Under the pieces are notes generated by a model. That model saw only the letters and a list, made by a program, of their open reading frames with translations, made no database searches and was not told where the DNA came from. From Flavipsychrobacter sp. (lineage in GTDB: Bacteria; Bacteroidota; Bacteroidia; Chitinophagales; Chitinophagaceae), in contig JAWKLD010000001.1 in assembly GCA_041392855.1 (NCBI GenBank), positions 420,001 to 484,000 of the forward strand: a DNA stretch of 64,000 nt. The letters run 5' to 3'. The position numbers and the translations under genes are program-made. How positions within the stretch are numbered: the first letter of the stretch is position 1; every line of letters starts with the position of its first letter. Below, one piece after another: positions 35,211 to 44,472 of the stretch.

Positions 35211-35414
35211 ATGCCTAATCCGAAACGTCGACAATCTCAACAGCGTAGTGCTAAACGTCGTACTCACTACAAAGCAGTTGCAGAGACTTGGAGTACAGAC
35301 AAGACATCAGGTGAATCTCACTTACGTCACCGTGCTCACTGGGTAGAGGGGAAGTTGATCTACAAGGGTAACGTTGTGGTTGACAATTCACCAGCTACTG
35401 AAGAAGGAGAATAG
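35211..35414 (+). CDS. rpmF: 50S ribosomal protein L32
   Basis: 67 residues, basic. MPNPKRRQSQQRSAKRRTHYK and HLRHRAHWVEGKLIYKGN are typical of bL32. The zinc-ribbon cysteines seen in some L32 proteins are absent, as is usual in one branch of the family. Part of the conserved DUF177-rpmF-plsX operon. A TACCTTTG sequence inside the upstream gene (35029) might act as an extra promoter. Confidence 0.96.
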   Translation: MPNPKRRQSQQRSAKRRTHYKAVAETWSTDKTSGESHLRHRAHWVEGKLIYKGNVVVDNSPATEEGE

Positions 35415-35439
35415 TAAATCCCAAATCTGAATACTTCGA

Positions 35440-36390
35440 ATGAAGATAGGGATAGACATTATGGGTGGAGATTATGCTCCACTTGAAGCTATAAAGGGCG
35501 TACGTCTGTTTTTTGAGCAGGTGGCAGATGATTCTGTGCACCTGTTACTTATTGGAGACAAAGATGCTGCTGCCCCCCATCTTCATTACATAGAGGAGTA
35601 TAGTAGTCGTTATACATTAATTCATACCAACGAAGAAATCGGTATGAATGAACATCCTACAAAAGCATTTAAGGAAAAACCTAACTCAAGTATAGCCTTA
35701 GGGTTTGGCTTGATGCACAAGGGGGAGTCTGATGCTTTCATTAGCGCGGGTAACACTGGTGCTATGATGGTAGGTGCTATGTATACTGTTAAGAATATTG
35801 AAGGGATACAACGTCCTACAATAGCTTCACCAATACCTCGTGTAGATGGTAAGTTCAATCTATTATTAGATGTAGGGCTTAATGCAGATTGTAAGCCAGA
35901 AAATCTACAGCAGTTTGCTGAGCTAGGTTCTCTATATGTAAAACACGTATATGGTGTTGAAGACCCTAAGGTGGGTTTGCTAAACATAGGAGAAGAAGAA
36001 GGTAAAGGAAACTTGCTGGCACAAGCTACTTATCCATTATTAAAAGCTGATGAGAGTATCAACTTTATTGGTAATGTGGAAGGTCGAGATGTGTTTAGAG
36101 ATAGAGTGGATGTTACTGTCTGCGAAGGCTTTTTGGGAAATGTGATATTGAAAATGGCAGAGTCCATTTATCACATCTTTAAAGAAGATCGTAAAGTTGA
36201 AGATGAATTCCTCGATAACTTCAACTATGAAATATATGGAGGTACTCCAATACTAGGTGTTAATGCGCCTGTTGTAATTGGTCATGGTATCTCACATGCG
36301 CTTGCGTTCAATAATATGATTGACGTTGCGCGCAAAATGGTACAATCCAATCTTATTGGTGAGTTTAAAGCTCACTTTGCTACAAACTAA
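35440..36390 (+). CDS. plsX: phosphate acyltransferase PlsX
   Basis: 316 residues. Starts MKIGIDIMGGDYAPLEAIKG and has AFKEKPNSSIALGFGLMH, FISAGNTGAMMVGAMY and VCEGFLGNVILKMAE, all PlsX hallmarks. Transfers acyl chains from acyl-carrier protein to phosphate, giving acyl-phosphate for phospholipid synthesis. Peripheral membrane/cytoplasmic. The standard partner order rpmF-plsX is kept; fabH, often next, is absent here. Confidence 0.97.
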   Translation: MKIGIDIMGGDYAPLEAIKGVRLFFEQVADDSVHLLLIGDKDAAAPHLHYIEEYSSRYTLIHTNEEIGMNEHPTKAFKEKPNSSIALGFGLMHKGESDAFISAGNTGAMMVGAMYTVKNIEGIQRPTIASPIPRVDGKFNLLLDVGLNADCKPENLQQFAELGSLYVKHVYGVEDPKVGLLNIGEEEGKGNLLAQATYPLLKADESINFIGNVEGRDVFRDRVDVTVCEGFLGNVILKMAESIYHIFKEDRKVEDEFLDNFNYEIYGGTPILGVNAPVVIGHGISHALAFNNMIDVARKMVQSNLIGEFKAHFATN

Positions 36391-36449
36391 CTTTTTCCTT
36401 GTTTATCATGTCTTTTTATGGGTAGCTTTAAGGCTTCCTATAAGAAATT

Positions 36450-37265
36450 ATGAATAGTAGTATTAGAGACCTATATCAAAAGATATTAGCTAGTAAGGAC
36501 ACCAATTTATATAATGACGTTATAAAAAAATGGGTGATTGAAAATGAATATAAGGAATACCTTACTGAGTCTTTACAACAATATGCAGTAGCTTACAATA
36601 AAGACTTTCCTCAAAATGAATTATGGGAGCTATATGCGCTGACTCGCGTATTGGATGTGTTGACCTTGAGTTTTCAAGATGATAATGCTAATAGTGCAAA
36701 TAAGTCAGAGCCTAAGGTATCAATAGAAGAATATATTGCCATAGTTGAATTGTTAGGTTTAGAGGTGCTTTTCCCTTCGGAATACCATGCTTTTAACTGC
36801 GAAATATTTGAAGCAAAAAAAAAGAGTGGAGCCGCTGAGATCGTAAACTGCTTATTCCCGGCAGTGAAATTTGGTGATGTTATGATAAAAAGGGCTGGGG
36901 TACATGTAGCGCTAGATGCCGATCGCTATAATGTTGGCAATATCAATAAAGCTACCATGTATTGGGCGCACTGGCGCAAAAACAGGAATAGTGCGGACTT
37001 GTCTGACGGATGGGGAGGTAACTCCCAATGGAGAACAATGCCACGTTTAGATATAGAGAACGAAGAGGTGTTTATCTACAACCCACAAGGGAGTATCAAT
37101 TTGTCGCAGCCTACAGAAATAGTTATGGAAGAGTTGCGCCAGCAGGGGTTGAGTCTTGAAGAAGCGGTAGAATTAACAAAATACAGGCAGTTTGTTAGCT
37201 GCGAGAAAGAGGATGACGACTTATCCCCTTATAATTTTACATATACAGCATATAAGGATAGATAA
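36450..37265 (+). CDS. hypothetical protein
   Basis: 271 residues, cytoplasmic by appearance, with no signal peptide and no membrane segment. N-terminal 90 residues look alpha-helical. A Trp-rich central part (MYWAHWRKNRNSADLSDGWG) and a conserved-looking SQWRTMPRLDIE follow, then a short helical C-terminus with EEAVELTKYRQ. No family recognised. It follows plsX by 59 bases without a terminator and precedes a hydrolase gene, so it may be in the same transcript. Confidence 0.7.
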   Translation: MNSSIRDLYQKILASKDTNLYNDVIKKWVIENEYKEYLTESLQQYAVAYNKDFPQNELWELYALTRVLDVLTLSFQDDNANSANKSEPKVSIEEYIAIVELLGLEVLFPSEYHAFNCEIFEAKKKSGAAEIVNCLFPAVKFGDVMIKRAGVHVALDADRYNVGNINKATMYWAHWRKNRNSADLSDGWGGNSQWRTMPRLDIENEEVFIYNPQGSINLSQPTEIVMEELRQQGLSLEEAVELTKYRQFVSCEKEDDDLSPYNFTYTAYKDR

Positions 37266-37304
37266 ACACAACAACTATTATTCTTTTATCTTTAGTACGC
37301 TATT

Positions 37305-37955
37305 ATGGAGAATTTATATTGTATTTCAGGCTTAGGTGCTGATGAGCGTATTTTCAAAAAGCTACAGATAGACAATGTAAACATGGTACATATACCATGG
37401 CCTGAATACGACGTATATGATGAAATGGGTTGTTATGCTCAAAAAATTGCCGCACTAATACCTGAAGAGAACCCTATGGTTTTGGGGCTTTCCTTCGGAG
37501 GTATGATGACCATAGAGTTGACCAAGCTTATGCCACTTAAGAAGGCAATTATTGTTTCTAGTGCTAAAACAAAAGCGGAATTACAGCCCCCTAGCTGGAT
37601 TGTCAAGAAAGCATTAGTTAGTCAAATTCTCCCCAGTTTTATATATAAAATGACCAACTCTGTAATGTATAATATGTTTGGTGCACATACAGAGGAAGAA
37701 AAAGAGCTTCTAAAGTCTATCCTTAAAGATTCTGATGGGTATTTTGTGCGCTGGGCTATGAAATCTATACTAGAGTGGCAAAACATGACCCTCCCTCAAG
37801 ATGTAACGCATATACACGGTACTGCAGATCAGATCATTCCTCCTGATAAGATTGAGGCATCCTATTGGATAGAGGGGGGTACACATATGATGGTGTACAA
37901 TAGAGCGAAGGAAATAAGCGAAATAATAAATAAGGAAATTTCCTATTTATTGTAG
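37305..37955 (+). CDS. alpha/beta hydrolase
   Basis: 216 residues. Alpha/beta-hydrolase core: MENLYCISGLGADERIF, nucleophile elbow GLSFGGMM (Ser), the acidic HGTADQIIP and His in GGTHMMV. The length fits a compact esterase or lipase-like enzyme; substrate unknown. Cytoplasmic. Forty bases after the hypothetical gene. Confidence 0.85.
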   Translation: MENLYCISGLGADERIFKKLQIDNVNMVHIPWPEYDVYDEMGCYAQKIAALIPEENPMVLGLSFGGMMTIELTKLMPLKKAIIVSSAKTKAELQPPSWIVKKALVSQILPSFIYKMTNSVMYNMFGAHTEEEKELLKSILKDSDGYFVRWAMKSILEWQNMTLPQDVTHIHGTADQIIPPDKIEASYWIEGGTHMMVYNRAKEISEIINKEISYLL

Positions 37956-38073
37956 TTTTTATTTCTTTGGTTGATAGCGCTTTATAGTAGCTTATTTATT
38001 TTATAAGTAAGAAAAATCGTTAAAACTTTAGGGCAATTTTGTTTGCTCCGTATTTTCATAATAGTTTTTTCTT

Positions 38074-38081
38074 TAATTTTG
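38074..38081 (+). promoter_or_regulatory. TAnnTTTG -7 box for RNase P RNA
   Basis: TAATTTTG followed by TG, 12 bases before the start of the RNA. Confidence 0.5.
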
Positions 38082-38092
38082 TGTTAACTATT

Positions 38093-38448
38093 TAGGTCAG
38101 GCTATCGCTTTTACTTAGGTAAGGGAGGAAAGTCCGGACAGCACAGAGCAGCGCACCACCTAACGGGTGGGGTTTCGGAAACGGAATACAGAAAGTGCCA
38201 CAGAAAATAACCGCCTCGTATTATGGGGTAAGGGTGAAAATGTAGGGTAAGAGCCTACGCGATACTATGGTAACATAGTATTGGGGTAAACCTTGCGTGC
38301 TGAAATGCCAAATAGGCGAATGCTTGAGGGCGGCTCGCTCGATGTTCGTGGGTTGGCAGCTAGAGGTACTACGTGAGTAGTATCCCAGATAAATGATAGC
38401 CGGTCTCAGGGCCATATGAGACTAACAGAATCCGGCTTATTGATCTTA
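38093..38448 (+). ncRNA. rnpB: RNase P RNA (bacterial type A-like)
   Basis: RNA subunit that cuts the 5' leader from tRNA precursors. Conserved blocks are GAGGAAAGTCCGGACAGCAC (38125-38144), CAGAAAATAACCGCC (38201-38215), AGGGTGAAA (38228-38236) and CAGAATCCGGCTTA near 38427-38440. The P1 helix is AGGTCA (38094-38099) with TGATCT (38441-38446). The length of about 355 nt is normal. Two hairpin terminators follow. Confidence 0.95.
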
Positions 38449-38471
38449 TTAGTTGTTTTGGTTAAATGATT

Positions 38472-38500
38472 GAACGTCGGTATTGGCCCGGCGTTCTTTT
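38472..38500 (+). terminator. terminator after rnpB
   Basis: 9-bp stem GAACGTCGG / CCGGCGTTC (one G-U) with a 7-base loop, then TTTT. Confidence 0.75.
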
Positions 38501-38509
38501 GTATAAAGC

Positions 38510-38543
38510 AAAATCCCCTGTAGAATTACTACGGGGGATTTTA
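38510..38543. terminator. bidirectional terminator between rnpB and the T9SS gene
   Basis: Long stem AAAATCCCC(T)GTAG / CTACGGGGGATTTT with a short AATTA loop and T tracts on both sides. Confidence 0.82.
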
Positions 38544-38564
38544 TTTCAAAGCGGCTTTGAGTGT

Positions 38565-40163
38565 TTACCTATTGATAATGACCTTATGTGTCATTTGCTG
38601 CTCGGAAGTAAGCATTCTTAGTGTATACACTCCGTTTGGAATATCTGCAGTATTATAAGTAGTTGCTGTATAGCCTACATTCACTTTTTTATTGTTTTCA
38701 AAAACTCTTACTGTTCTACCTTGAATATCTACCAGATCAATACTCACTTTGTCTGATTTTTTGAAGTAATATTTGACGGTAAGTTGATTGCTGGCAGGAT
38801 TAGGGTATGGAGCAAAAAACTCTTGCTCGTTATAGTAAGTTTGTGTCTGCTTTACAAATACAGGGAAGGTGCTGTCAATAATAATATTCTCATCACCTGC
38901 TTGGTATGGTGTCCACAAGAAATAGCTTAACATCATTTCATCTGTTGTGGCTTCTCCTGATGATACATCTTTAGGTGGGTTGCTAGGATTGAAAGGATTG
39001 CTAGAAGTGTTATCGTAGAATGCTTCAGATATTATTTTAGACCCCTGAGGTACTTTTTTGATCTTTCGGAAATTATAGATCCCTTGCCAGCCAAAATCCC
39101 ATTTAGGTATGTTGATGTATTTGTCTGTATCTCCATTAGGTAATACGCCATAAGAATTAATGCTTCTGCCTATTAAGTGCATATGAGGTCCAACCCCAAG
39201 TATTGATACATCGCCAACTAGTCCCCAAATGGTAGACTCTTGAACAAACTTTTGTGTTTGCTTAGCAGGGATGTAAAGGTTGGTTGGTGTTTGCTTACAG
39301 AAATTGCCCGTATGGTTAAGTATAGGATCCAAACGAAGGTCTCTTACACTAGAAGTAGGAGAGAAATAGAATTTGATCTTCGTACTGTCCTTTTTACCGT
39401 TAGAACCAAGTGGATAGTGTACTTGAAGAACAATATCTGCATTTTTTGGTATACGTAATCCAAAGCCTTTAGGCATTTGAGTAGGTTGTGTGCCAGGTAC
39501 CCATATACCTAAAAGTATAGCCTTATCAGTACCCACACCACCAAAGTTAAGGTAGCCTACAGGGTCAGAAGAGTTGGCCTGAAGGTTGGCGCAAGTACCC
39601 GTAGTGTCTGCATAAACCAGTACATGGTGTACAATATCTCTGTTGCCGGGAATAGCTTCAAAAGCGGTAATGAACTTATCTGCTGTTAGATTACTTGGTA
39701 CTACAAAACATTGATAGATGTCTCCTGTAGTAGCCGTTGAGGTGTATGTTGGTATTTGGGTTACCAAATCAGGTGTGCCTGGTAAATCACCATCTGGGTT
39801 AAATGTTGGCGTTGGTGGCGCTAAGTTAGGGTCTCCCTGTGGAGTGCCACCATTAGCCCATTTCACAATTTTATCAATATCCGATTGAGCCAGTACTCTC
39901 TCATGTGCTAGTCTGTTATAGTTTACATCTGGAGGCCAAGGAGGCATATAGCCTGTGTTTACAGCTCCAGCTATAGCCAAAGCTTTGTTCACAGCATCAT
40001 TGTAGGTTAATAGGCTAAAAGAACCTATACCTCCGGGGCGGTGACAAGTAGCACAATTATTATTCAGAATAGGTGCTATATCTGTACTCCAAACAGGGGT
40101 TTGCGCATTTGCAGTAATGGAAGTGACAGTGATAGCCAGAGTAGCTAAAATACGTAGTTTCAT
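38565..40163 (-). CDS. secreted heme c / copper-type monooxygenase-like protein with T9SS sorting domain
   Basis: 532 residues. Signal peptide (about 1-20). A cytochrome c-like segment has CATCHRPGG (CxxCH, covalent heme, about residue 38). The middle half has repeated His motifs (HHVLVYAD, HMHLIGRS, and QVHYPLGS), as in ascorbate-dependent copper monooxygenase-like domains. The C-terminal 80 residues are a T9SS type A sorting domain (APYPNPASNQLTVKY, IPNGVYTLRML, HKVIINR), so the protein passes the outer membrane through the type IX system. Predicted to be a cell-surface redox enzyme; substrate unknown. Confidence 0.88.
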   Translation of the reverse strand: MKLRILATLAITVTSITANAQTPVWSTDIAPILNNNCATCHRPGGIGSFSLLTYNDAVNKALAIAGAVNTGYMPPWPPDVNYNRLAHERVLAQSDIDKIVKWANGGTPQGDPNLAPPTPTFNPDGDLPGTPDLVTQIPTYTSTATTGDIYQCFVVPSNLTADKFITAFEAIPGNRDIVHHVLVYADTTGTCANLQANSSDPVGYLNFGGVGTDKAILLGIWVPGTQPTQMPKGFGLRIPKNADIVLQVHYPLGSNGKKDSTKIKFYFSPTSSVRDLRLDPILNHTGNFCKQTPTNLYIPAKQTQKFVQESTIWGLVGDVSILGVGPHMHLIGRSINSYGVLPNGDTDKYINIPKWDFGWQGIYNFRKIKKVPQGSKIISEAFYDNTSSNPFNPSNPPKDVSSGEATTDEMMLSYFLWTPYQAGDENIIIDSTFPVFVKQTQTYYNEQEFFAPYPNPASNQLTVKYYFKKSDKVSIDLVDIQGRTVRVFENNKKVNVGYTATTYNTADIPNGVYTLRMLTSEQQMTHKVIINR

Positions 40164-40269
40164 TAGTGTCGTATGATTTGACTGTAATTTATAGAATATT
40201 TATAAATATAACTAGCGTAGAAATTACATTGTAATTCAATACTAGTGCTTGGCTTAGGGATATAGATGT

Positions 40270-40277
40270 TATATTTG
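40270..40277 (+). promoter_or_regulatory. -33/-7 promoter of valS
   Basis: TATATTTG followed by CA; TTG lies 18 bases upstream (40249-40251). Ends 38 bases before the ATG. Confidence 0.65.
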
Positions 40278-40315
40278 CAGTTGTTCAAAAAAGAATAGAC
40301 TACAGAATAATTTTT

Positions 40316-42946
40316 ATGGAATTGACAAAGAACTTTCAACACAACGCTGCTGAAGAAAAATGGTATAAGCATTGGAATGATTCAGGCTACTTCACATCAG
40401 TACCTGACGAGCGCCCTTCATATACCGTCGTCATTCCTCCGCCAAACGTTACAGGTGTGCTGCATATGGGGCATGCTTTGAATGATACTGTACAGGATAT
40501 ACTAGTTCGTAGAGCCAAAATGCAGGGCTACAATACTTGTTGGGTGCCCGGTACTGACCATGCTTCTATTGCAACAGAGGCTAAGGTGGTAAACATGCTT
40601 AAAGAGCGTGGTATAGATAAGAATAAGCTTTCTAGAGAAGAGTTTTTAGAATATGCTTGGGAGTGGAAAGAGAAGTACGGTGGTATTATTCTGCAACAAC
40701 TTAAAAAGCTTGGTTGTGCGCTCGATTGGAATCGTACACATTTCACCATGGATGAGGAGTATTACGCTGCTGTAATACGAGTGTTTGTTGAACTGTATAA
40801 CAAGGGCCAGATATATCGCGGTGTGAAGATGATCAACTGGGACCCGATGGCGAAGACGGCACTTAGTGATGAGGAAGTGATACATAAGCAAACCAACTCT
40901 AAGCTTTATTATGTAAGGTATAAGCTTGATGGAGATAAGGAAGAATATATTACAATAGCGACAGTACGTCCTGAAACTATATTGGGGGATACTGCTATTT
41001 GTGTGCATCCTGAGGATGAGCGTTATGCTCATTTGAAAGGCCGTAAATGTTATGTGCCTTTAGTGAACAGGGAGATTCCTATCATCTTTGACGACTACAT
41101 TGATATAGAATTTGGAACGGGTGCTCTTAAGGTAACACCTGCACACGATATCAATGACTATAATCTAGGTCAGAAACACAACCTACAAGTAATTGATACC
41201 TTGAATGAGGATGGTACTTTAAGTGAGGCTGCAGGTATGTATGTAGGGCAGGATCGTTTTGTGGTGCGTAAGCAAATAGTAAAGGATCTAGATGCAGCGG
41301 GGCATTTAGTAAAGCAAGAAGATTATAGTAACCAAGTAGGTTTCTCTGAGCGTACGGATGCTGTTATTGAACCACGATTATCTATGCAATGGTGGTGCAA
41401 TATGGAAGAGATGGCTAAACCTGCTTTAGCTAATGTATTGAATGATGAGATACAGTTTCATCCTGCTAAGTTTAAAAACTTGTATCGTCACTGGATGGAG
41501 AATATCAAGGATTGGTGTATTAGCCGTCAGCTTTCTTGGGGGCAGCGTATACCTGCTTGGTATGATAGTGAGAATACCATTTATGTGGCTAAAACTGCGG
41601 AAGAAGCGCATGAGCAATATAAACAGCAGAAACCCGATTTAGCTGCTGAAAAGCCTGAGCTAAGACAAGAAGATGATGTTTTGGATACATGGTTCAGTAG
41701 CTGGTTATGGCCTATGCAAGTATTTGGTTGGAATGAAGATCCTAATAACGAGGAACTCAACTATTATTACCCAACAAAAACTTTAGTTACCGCTCCCGAG
41801 ATCATTTTCTTCTGGGTGGCGCGTATGGCTATGGCAGGGTATGAATTTTTAGGAAAGAAACCTTTTGATCAAGTATACTTTACAGGCATTGTAAGAGATA
41901 AGCAAGGGCGGAAGATGAGTAAACAGTTAGGTAACTCTCCTGACTTGCTTGGATTAATTGAAGATCATGGTGCTGATGCTGTTAGGTTTAGTGTAATGAT
42001 ATCGTCGCCAGCAGGTAACGATTTGTTGTATGATGAGAGTACTCTTGAGCAAGGCCGCAATTTCTCTAATAAAATGTGGAACGCCTTGAAGCTAATAAAG
42101 AGCTGGGAAGGCAGAACAGACGATAGTGTTGAAGACGGAGATCTACATTTTGCATTGGATTGGATGGAGCAGCGCATTGCAAAAGCATCACAGCAAATTG
42201 CAGAGTTGCTTAAAGACTTTAGGTTGAGTGAAGGTTTGAAGACCATTTATTCCTTGATATGGGATGATTTCTGCTCTTGGTATTTAGAATGGGTAAAACC
42301 AGCGCAAGATGAAGCTATATCGCACCATGTTTATCAGCGTACGGTTGATTTGTTTGAAGAGTTATTGCAGCTATTGCATCCATATATGCCTTTCGTTACC
42401 GAAGAGATATATCATGCTCTTAGATCTAGAAAGGATGGTAATGACCTAATAGTAAGGCAGCTACCAGTACACGATACTGTGAACGAAGAGATGTTGAAAG
42501 AGGGTAGTATGCTACAGCAAATTATTACCAGTATAAGAGATGCTCGTAATAAAAACCAGCTGAAGCCTAAGGATACTATAAAGCTATGGATCGATACGCA
42601 GCATAATTCTTTCTATGATTTGGTTCAGGAAATACTACGCAGGCAAATAAATGCAGAGCATATAGGATTTACAGAAGAGGCTAAACAAGGCACGATTTCT
42701 GTAGTAGTGGGTACTGATAAGCTATATATCGAAGCTAATGCAGAAGTAGATGTGGCCGTACAGAAAGAGAAGCTACAGAAGGAGTTAGATTACTTGAAAG
42801 GGTTTATGATGAGTGTAGAGAAGAAGTTGAGTAATGAACGTTTTGTACAGAATGCTAAACCTGAAGTAGTAGAGATTGAGCGTAGCAAAAAAGCAGATGC
42901 AGAAGCAAAGATGAAAGCTATTGAAGAAAGTCTTAGTTTATTGTAA
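40316..42946 (+). CDS. valS: valyl-tRNA synthetase
   Basis: 876 residues. Class I synthetase: HIGH region PPPNVTGVLHMGHA, CP editing domain in the middle (LSDEEVIHKQTNSKLYYV, TVRPETILGDTA), KMSKS region GRKMSKQLGNSPD, and a C-terminal coiled coil (about 810-876). All are as expected for ValRS; the total length is typical. It has its own promoter. Confidence 0.98.
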   Translation: MELTKNFQHNAAEEKWYKHWNDSGYFTSVPDERPSYTVVIPPPNVTGVLHMGHALNDTVQDILVRRAKMQGYNTCWVPGTDHASIATEAKVVNMLKERGIDKNKLSREEFLEYAWEWKEKYGGIILQQLKKLGCALDWNRTHFTMDEEYYAAVIRVFVELYNKGQIYRGVKMINWDPMAKTALSDEEVIHKQTNSKLYYVRYKLDGDKEEYITIATVRPETILGDTAICVHPEDERYAHLKGRKCYVPLVNREIPIIFDDYIDIEFGTGALKVTPAHDINDYNLGQKHNLQVIDTLNEDGTLSEAAGMYVGQDRFVVRKQIVKDLDAAGHLVKQEDYSNQVGFSERTDAVIEPRLSMQWWCNMEEMAKPALANVLNDEIQFHPAKFKNLYRHWMENIKDWCISRQLSWGQRIPAWYDSENTIYVAKTAEEAHEQYKQQKPDLAAEKPELRQEDDVLDTWFSSWLWPMQVFGWNEDPNNEELNYYYPTKTLVTAPEIIFFWVARMAMAGYEFLGKKPFDQVYFTGIVRDKQGRKMSKQLGNSPDLLGLIEDHGADAVRFSVMISSPAGNDLLYDESTLEQGRNFSNKMWNALKLIKSWEGRTDDSVEDGDLHFALDWMEQRIAKASQQIAELLKDFRLSEGLKTIYSLIWDDFCSWYLEWVKPAQDEAISHHVYQRTVDLFEELLQLLHPYMPFVTEEIYHALRSRKDGNDLIVRQLPVHDTVNEEMLKEGSMLQQIITSIRDARNKNQLKPKDTIKLWIDTQHNSFYDLVQEILRRQINAEHIGFTEEAKQGTISVVVGTDKLYIEANAEVDVAVQKEKLQKELDYLKGFMMSVEKKLSNERFVQNAKPEVVEIERSKKADAEAKMKAIEESLSLL

Positions 42947-42956
42947 CTTTAAGAAA

Positions 42957-43436
42957 ATGAAAAAAGCTGTTTATCTATTAACGTTGTTATTGTCCTTGGG
43001 GGTGGTCTATAGTGTATCTGCTCAGAAAGACAATAAGGAGGATAAAGAAAAGAAGAAAAAGAAGGTGTACAAAGTACCTGTATATTTAGGTAATACCAAT
43101 ATAAAGGATACCGCAATACCTCACTACGTCTTTGATTCTTTATTAGCTACTAAGATTACTGCAAGAGATTCTAATGGTAGAGCATATCAAATTCACGGTT
43201 ATCTGTTTACATACGGTGAGCGTAACTTATATGAAGACTCCGTAGGAAACTTAATGTGGGTAACGGATCTATTATCAGAATACTGTTATGGAGATACTAT
43301 GACAAGCTGGCTGCTAGGTGCAATTACAGATAGAACAAAGTATGGTGATACTATCTATTTTGATCAGATCAAAGCTACATCTCCTGAAGGTAAAGCTATA
43401 GATGGTAAGCCGATGAGAATTGTATTGACCAAATAA
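42957..43436 (+). CDS. small exported protein, hypothetical
   Basis: 159 residues from the ATG at 42957. Signal peptide (about 1-22), a Lys/Glu-rich stretch (KDNKEDKEKKKKK) and then a beta-rich body with GYLFTYGERNLYED. No family recognised. A longer frame that begins at 42921 would overlap the end of valS and is unlikely. A terminator follows. Confidence 0.75.
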   Translation: MKKAVYLLTLLLSLGVVYSVSAQKDNKEDKEKKKKKVYKVPVYLGNTNIKDTAIPHYVFDSLLATKITARDSNGRAYQIHGYLFTYGERNLYEDSVGNLMWVTDLLSEYCYGDTMTSWLLGAITDRTKYGDTIYFDQIKATSPEGKAIDGKPMRIVLTK

Positions 43437-43461
43437 TTTTGGTCATGAAATATACTTGAAT

Positions 43462-43490
43462 AAAAAAGCTCCCATAAAGGGAGCTTTTTT
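43462..43490. terminator. bidirectional terminator between 42957 and arginase genes
   Basis: 12-bp stem AAAAAAGCTCCC-ATAAA-GGGAGCTTTTTT. Confidence 0.9.
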
Positions 43491-43491
43491 A

Positions 43492-44439
43492 TTAGTTGAC
43501 AAGTAGAAGGTTTACACTTCTTTGCAATATATTAAAGGCCATTTCTGCCATAAGATTCTCCGAATCCAACGTAGGGTTTACTTCTGTTACTTCTAAGCAA
43601 CATAGTTTACGGTTTTGTACAAAAGCAGCGATCATATCGTCGGCTTCACGAAGTTTTAGACCATTGCTCACAGGTGTGCCTGTACCTCTGGAGATAGAGC
43701 TGTCTAAAGAGTCTACATCAAAAGATACGTATATATGTTCGCAATGAGCTAGGTGTAGATAGGTGTTTTTTACTACGTTCTCTATACCTTTTCTTCTTAC
43801 CTCTTGTACGGTAATTATTTTTATGCCGTATTTCTTTATGATCTCTTTCTCTTGTTCTTCATAATCTCTTAATGCAATAAAGACAATATTTTCGGGCTTT
43901 ATTTTAGGATTGATGTCGCCAATATTTTTTAGTTTATCCCATAAAGAAGCAGTCTCTTTATCAAGGTTGTGCACCTTACATTCTATATTGTCTTCTCCTA
44001 GTGATGCTGCTAAAGGCATGCCATGCATGTTGCCTGAAGGAGTAGTGTATGGCGTATGTAAGTCTGCGTGTGCATCTATCCAAACTACACCTAGCTCATC
44101 TTTAGGGTAAGCCATTTTTATTCCTGCAATAGTACCTCCAGCAGTACTATGATCCCCTGCCAAAACAAGAGGGAATAGCCCTGAATTCAACGTCTCTTTT
44201 ACTGATTGAGAAACACGATCATACATGGTGTTGATACCTTGTATTCGTTTAGCGTATGGAGAAGTGATAGGTTCGTAAAGTAGGTGGTTCTCTGTTTCTA
44301 TTTTTTCTGAAGGAAAATTGACAAAAAAACTACTCATGAAATCAAGCGCAGCCACTTTCATAGCTTCTATACCAAGACTTGCGCCTCTTGTTCCTGCTCC
44401 TATTTCCGAGTTTACTTCTATTATTTTAATATTCCGCAT
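43492..44439 (-). CDS. rocF: arginase family protein
   Basis: 315 residues. The metal-binding motifs of arginase are visible: LAGDHSTAGGT (His), WIDAHADLHTP (three ligands), GNMHGMPL and VSFDVDSLDSSIS (Asp-x-Asp). The N-terminus starts EVNSEIGAGTRGASLG, the binding loop. Hydrolyses L-arginine to ornithine and urea (most members) with two Mn. Cytoplasmic. The box at 44447 is close upstream. Confidence 0.94.
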   Translation of the reverse strand: MRNIKIIEVNSEIGAGTRGASLGIEAMKVAALDFMSSFFVNFPSEKIETENHLLYEPITSPYAKRIQGINTMYDRVSQSVKETLNSGLFPLVLAGDHSTAGGTIAGIKMAYPKDELGVVWIDAHADLHTPYTTPSGNMHGMPLAASLGEDNIECKVHNLDKETASLWDKLKNIGDINPKIKPENIVFIALRDYEEQEKEIIKKYGIKIITVQEVRRKGIENVVKNTYLHLAHCEHIYVSFDVDSLDSSISRGTGTPVSNGLKLREADDMIAAFVQNRKLCCLEVTEVNPTLDSENLMAEMAFNILQRSVNLLLVN

Positions 44440-44446
44440 ATCAGCA

Positions 44447-44454
44447 CAAATATA
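44447..44454 (-). promoter_or_regulatory. TAnnTTTG -7 box for arginase gene
   Basis: Minus strand TATATTTG, 7 bases before the start at 44439; leader would be very short. Confidence 0.45.
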
Positions 44455-44472
44455 TTAATTGCAGGGTAACCA

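Noticed and set aside
42921..42956. Upstream extension of the 42957 gene into valS
   Set aside because: The ATG at 42957 gives a clean signal peptide; the longer frame would overlap the end of valS.
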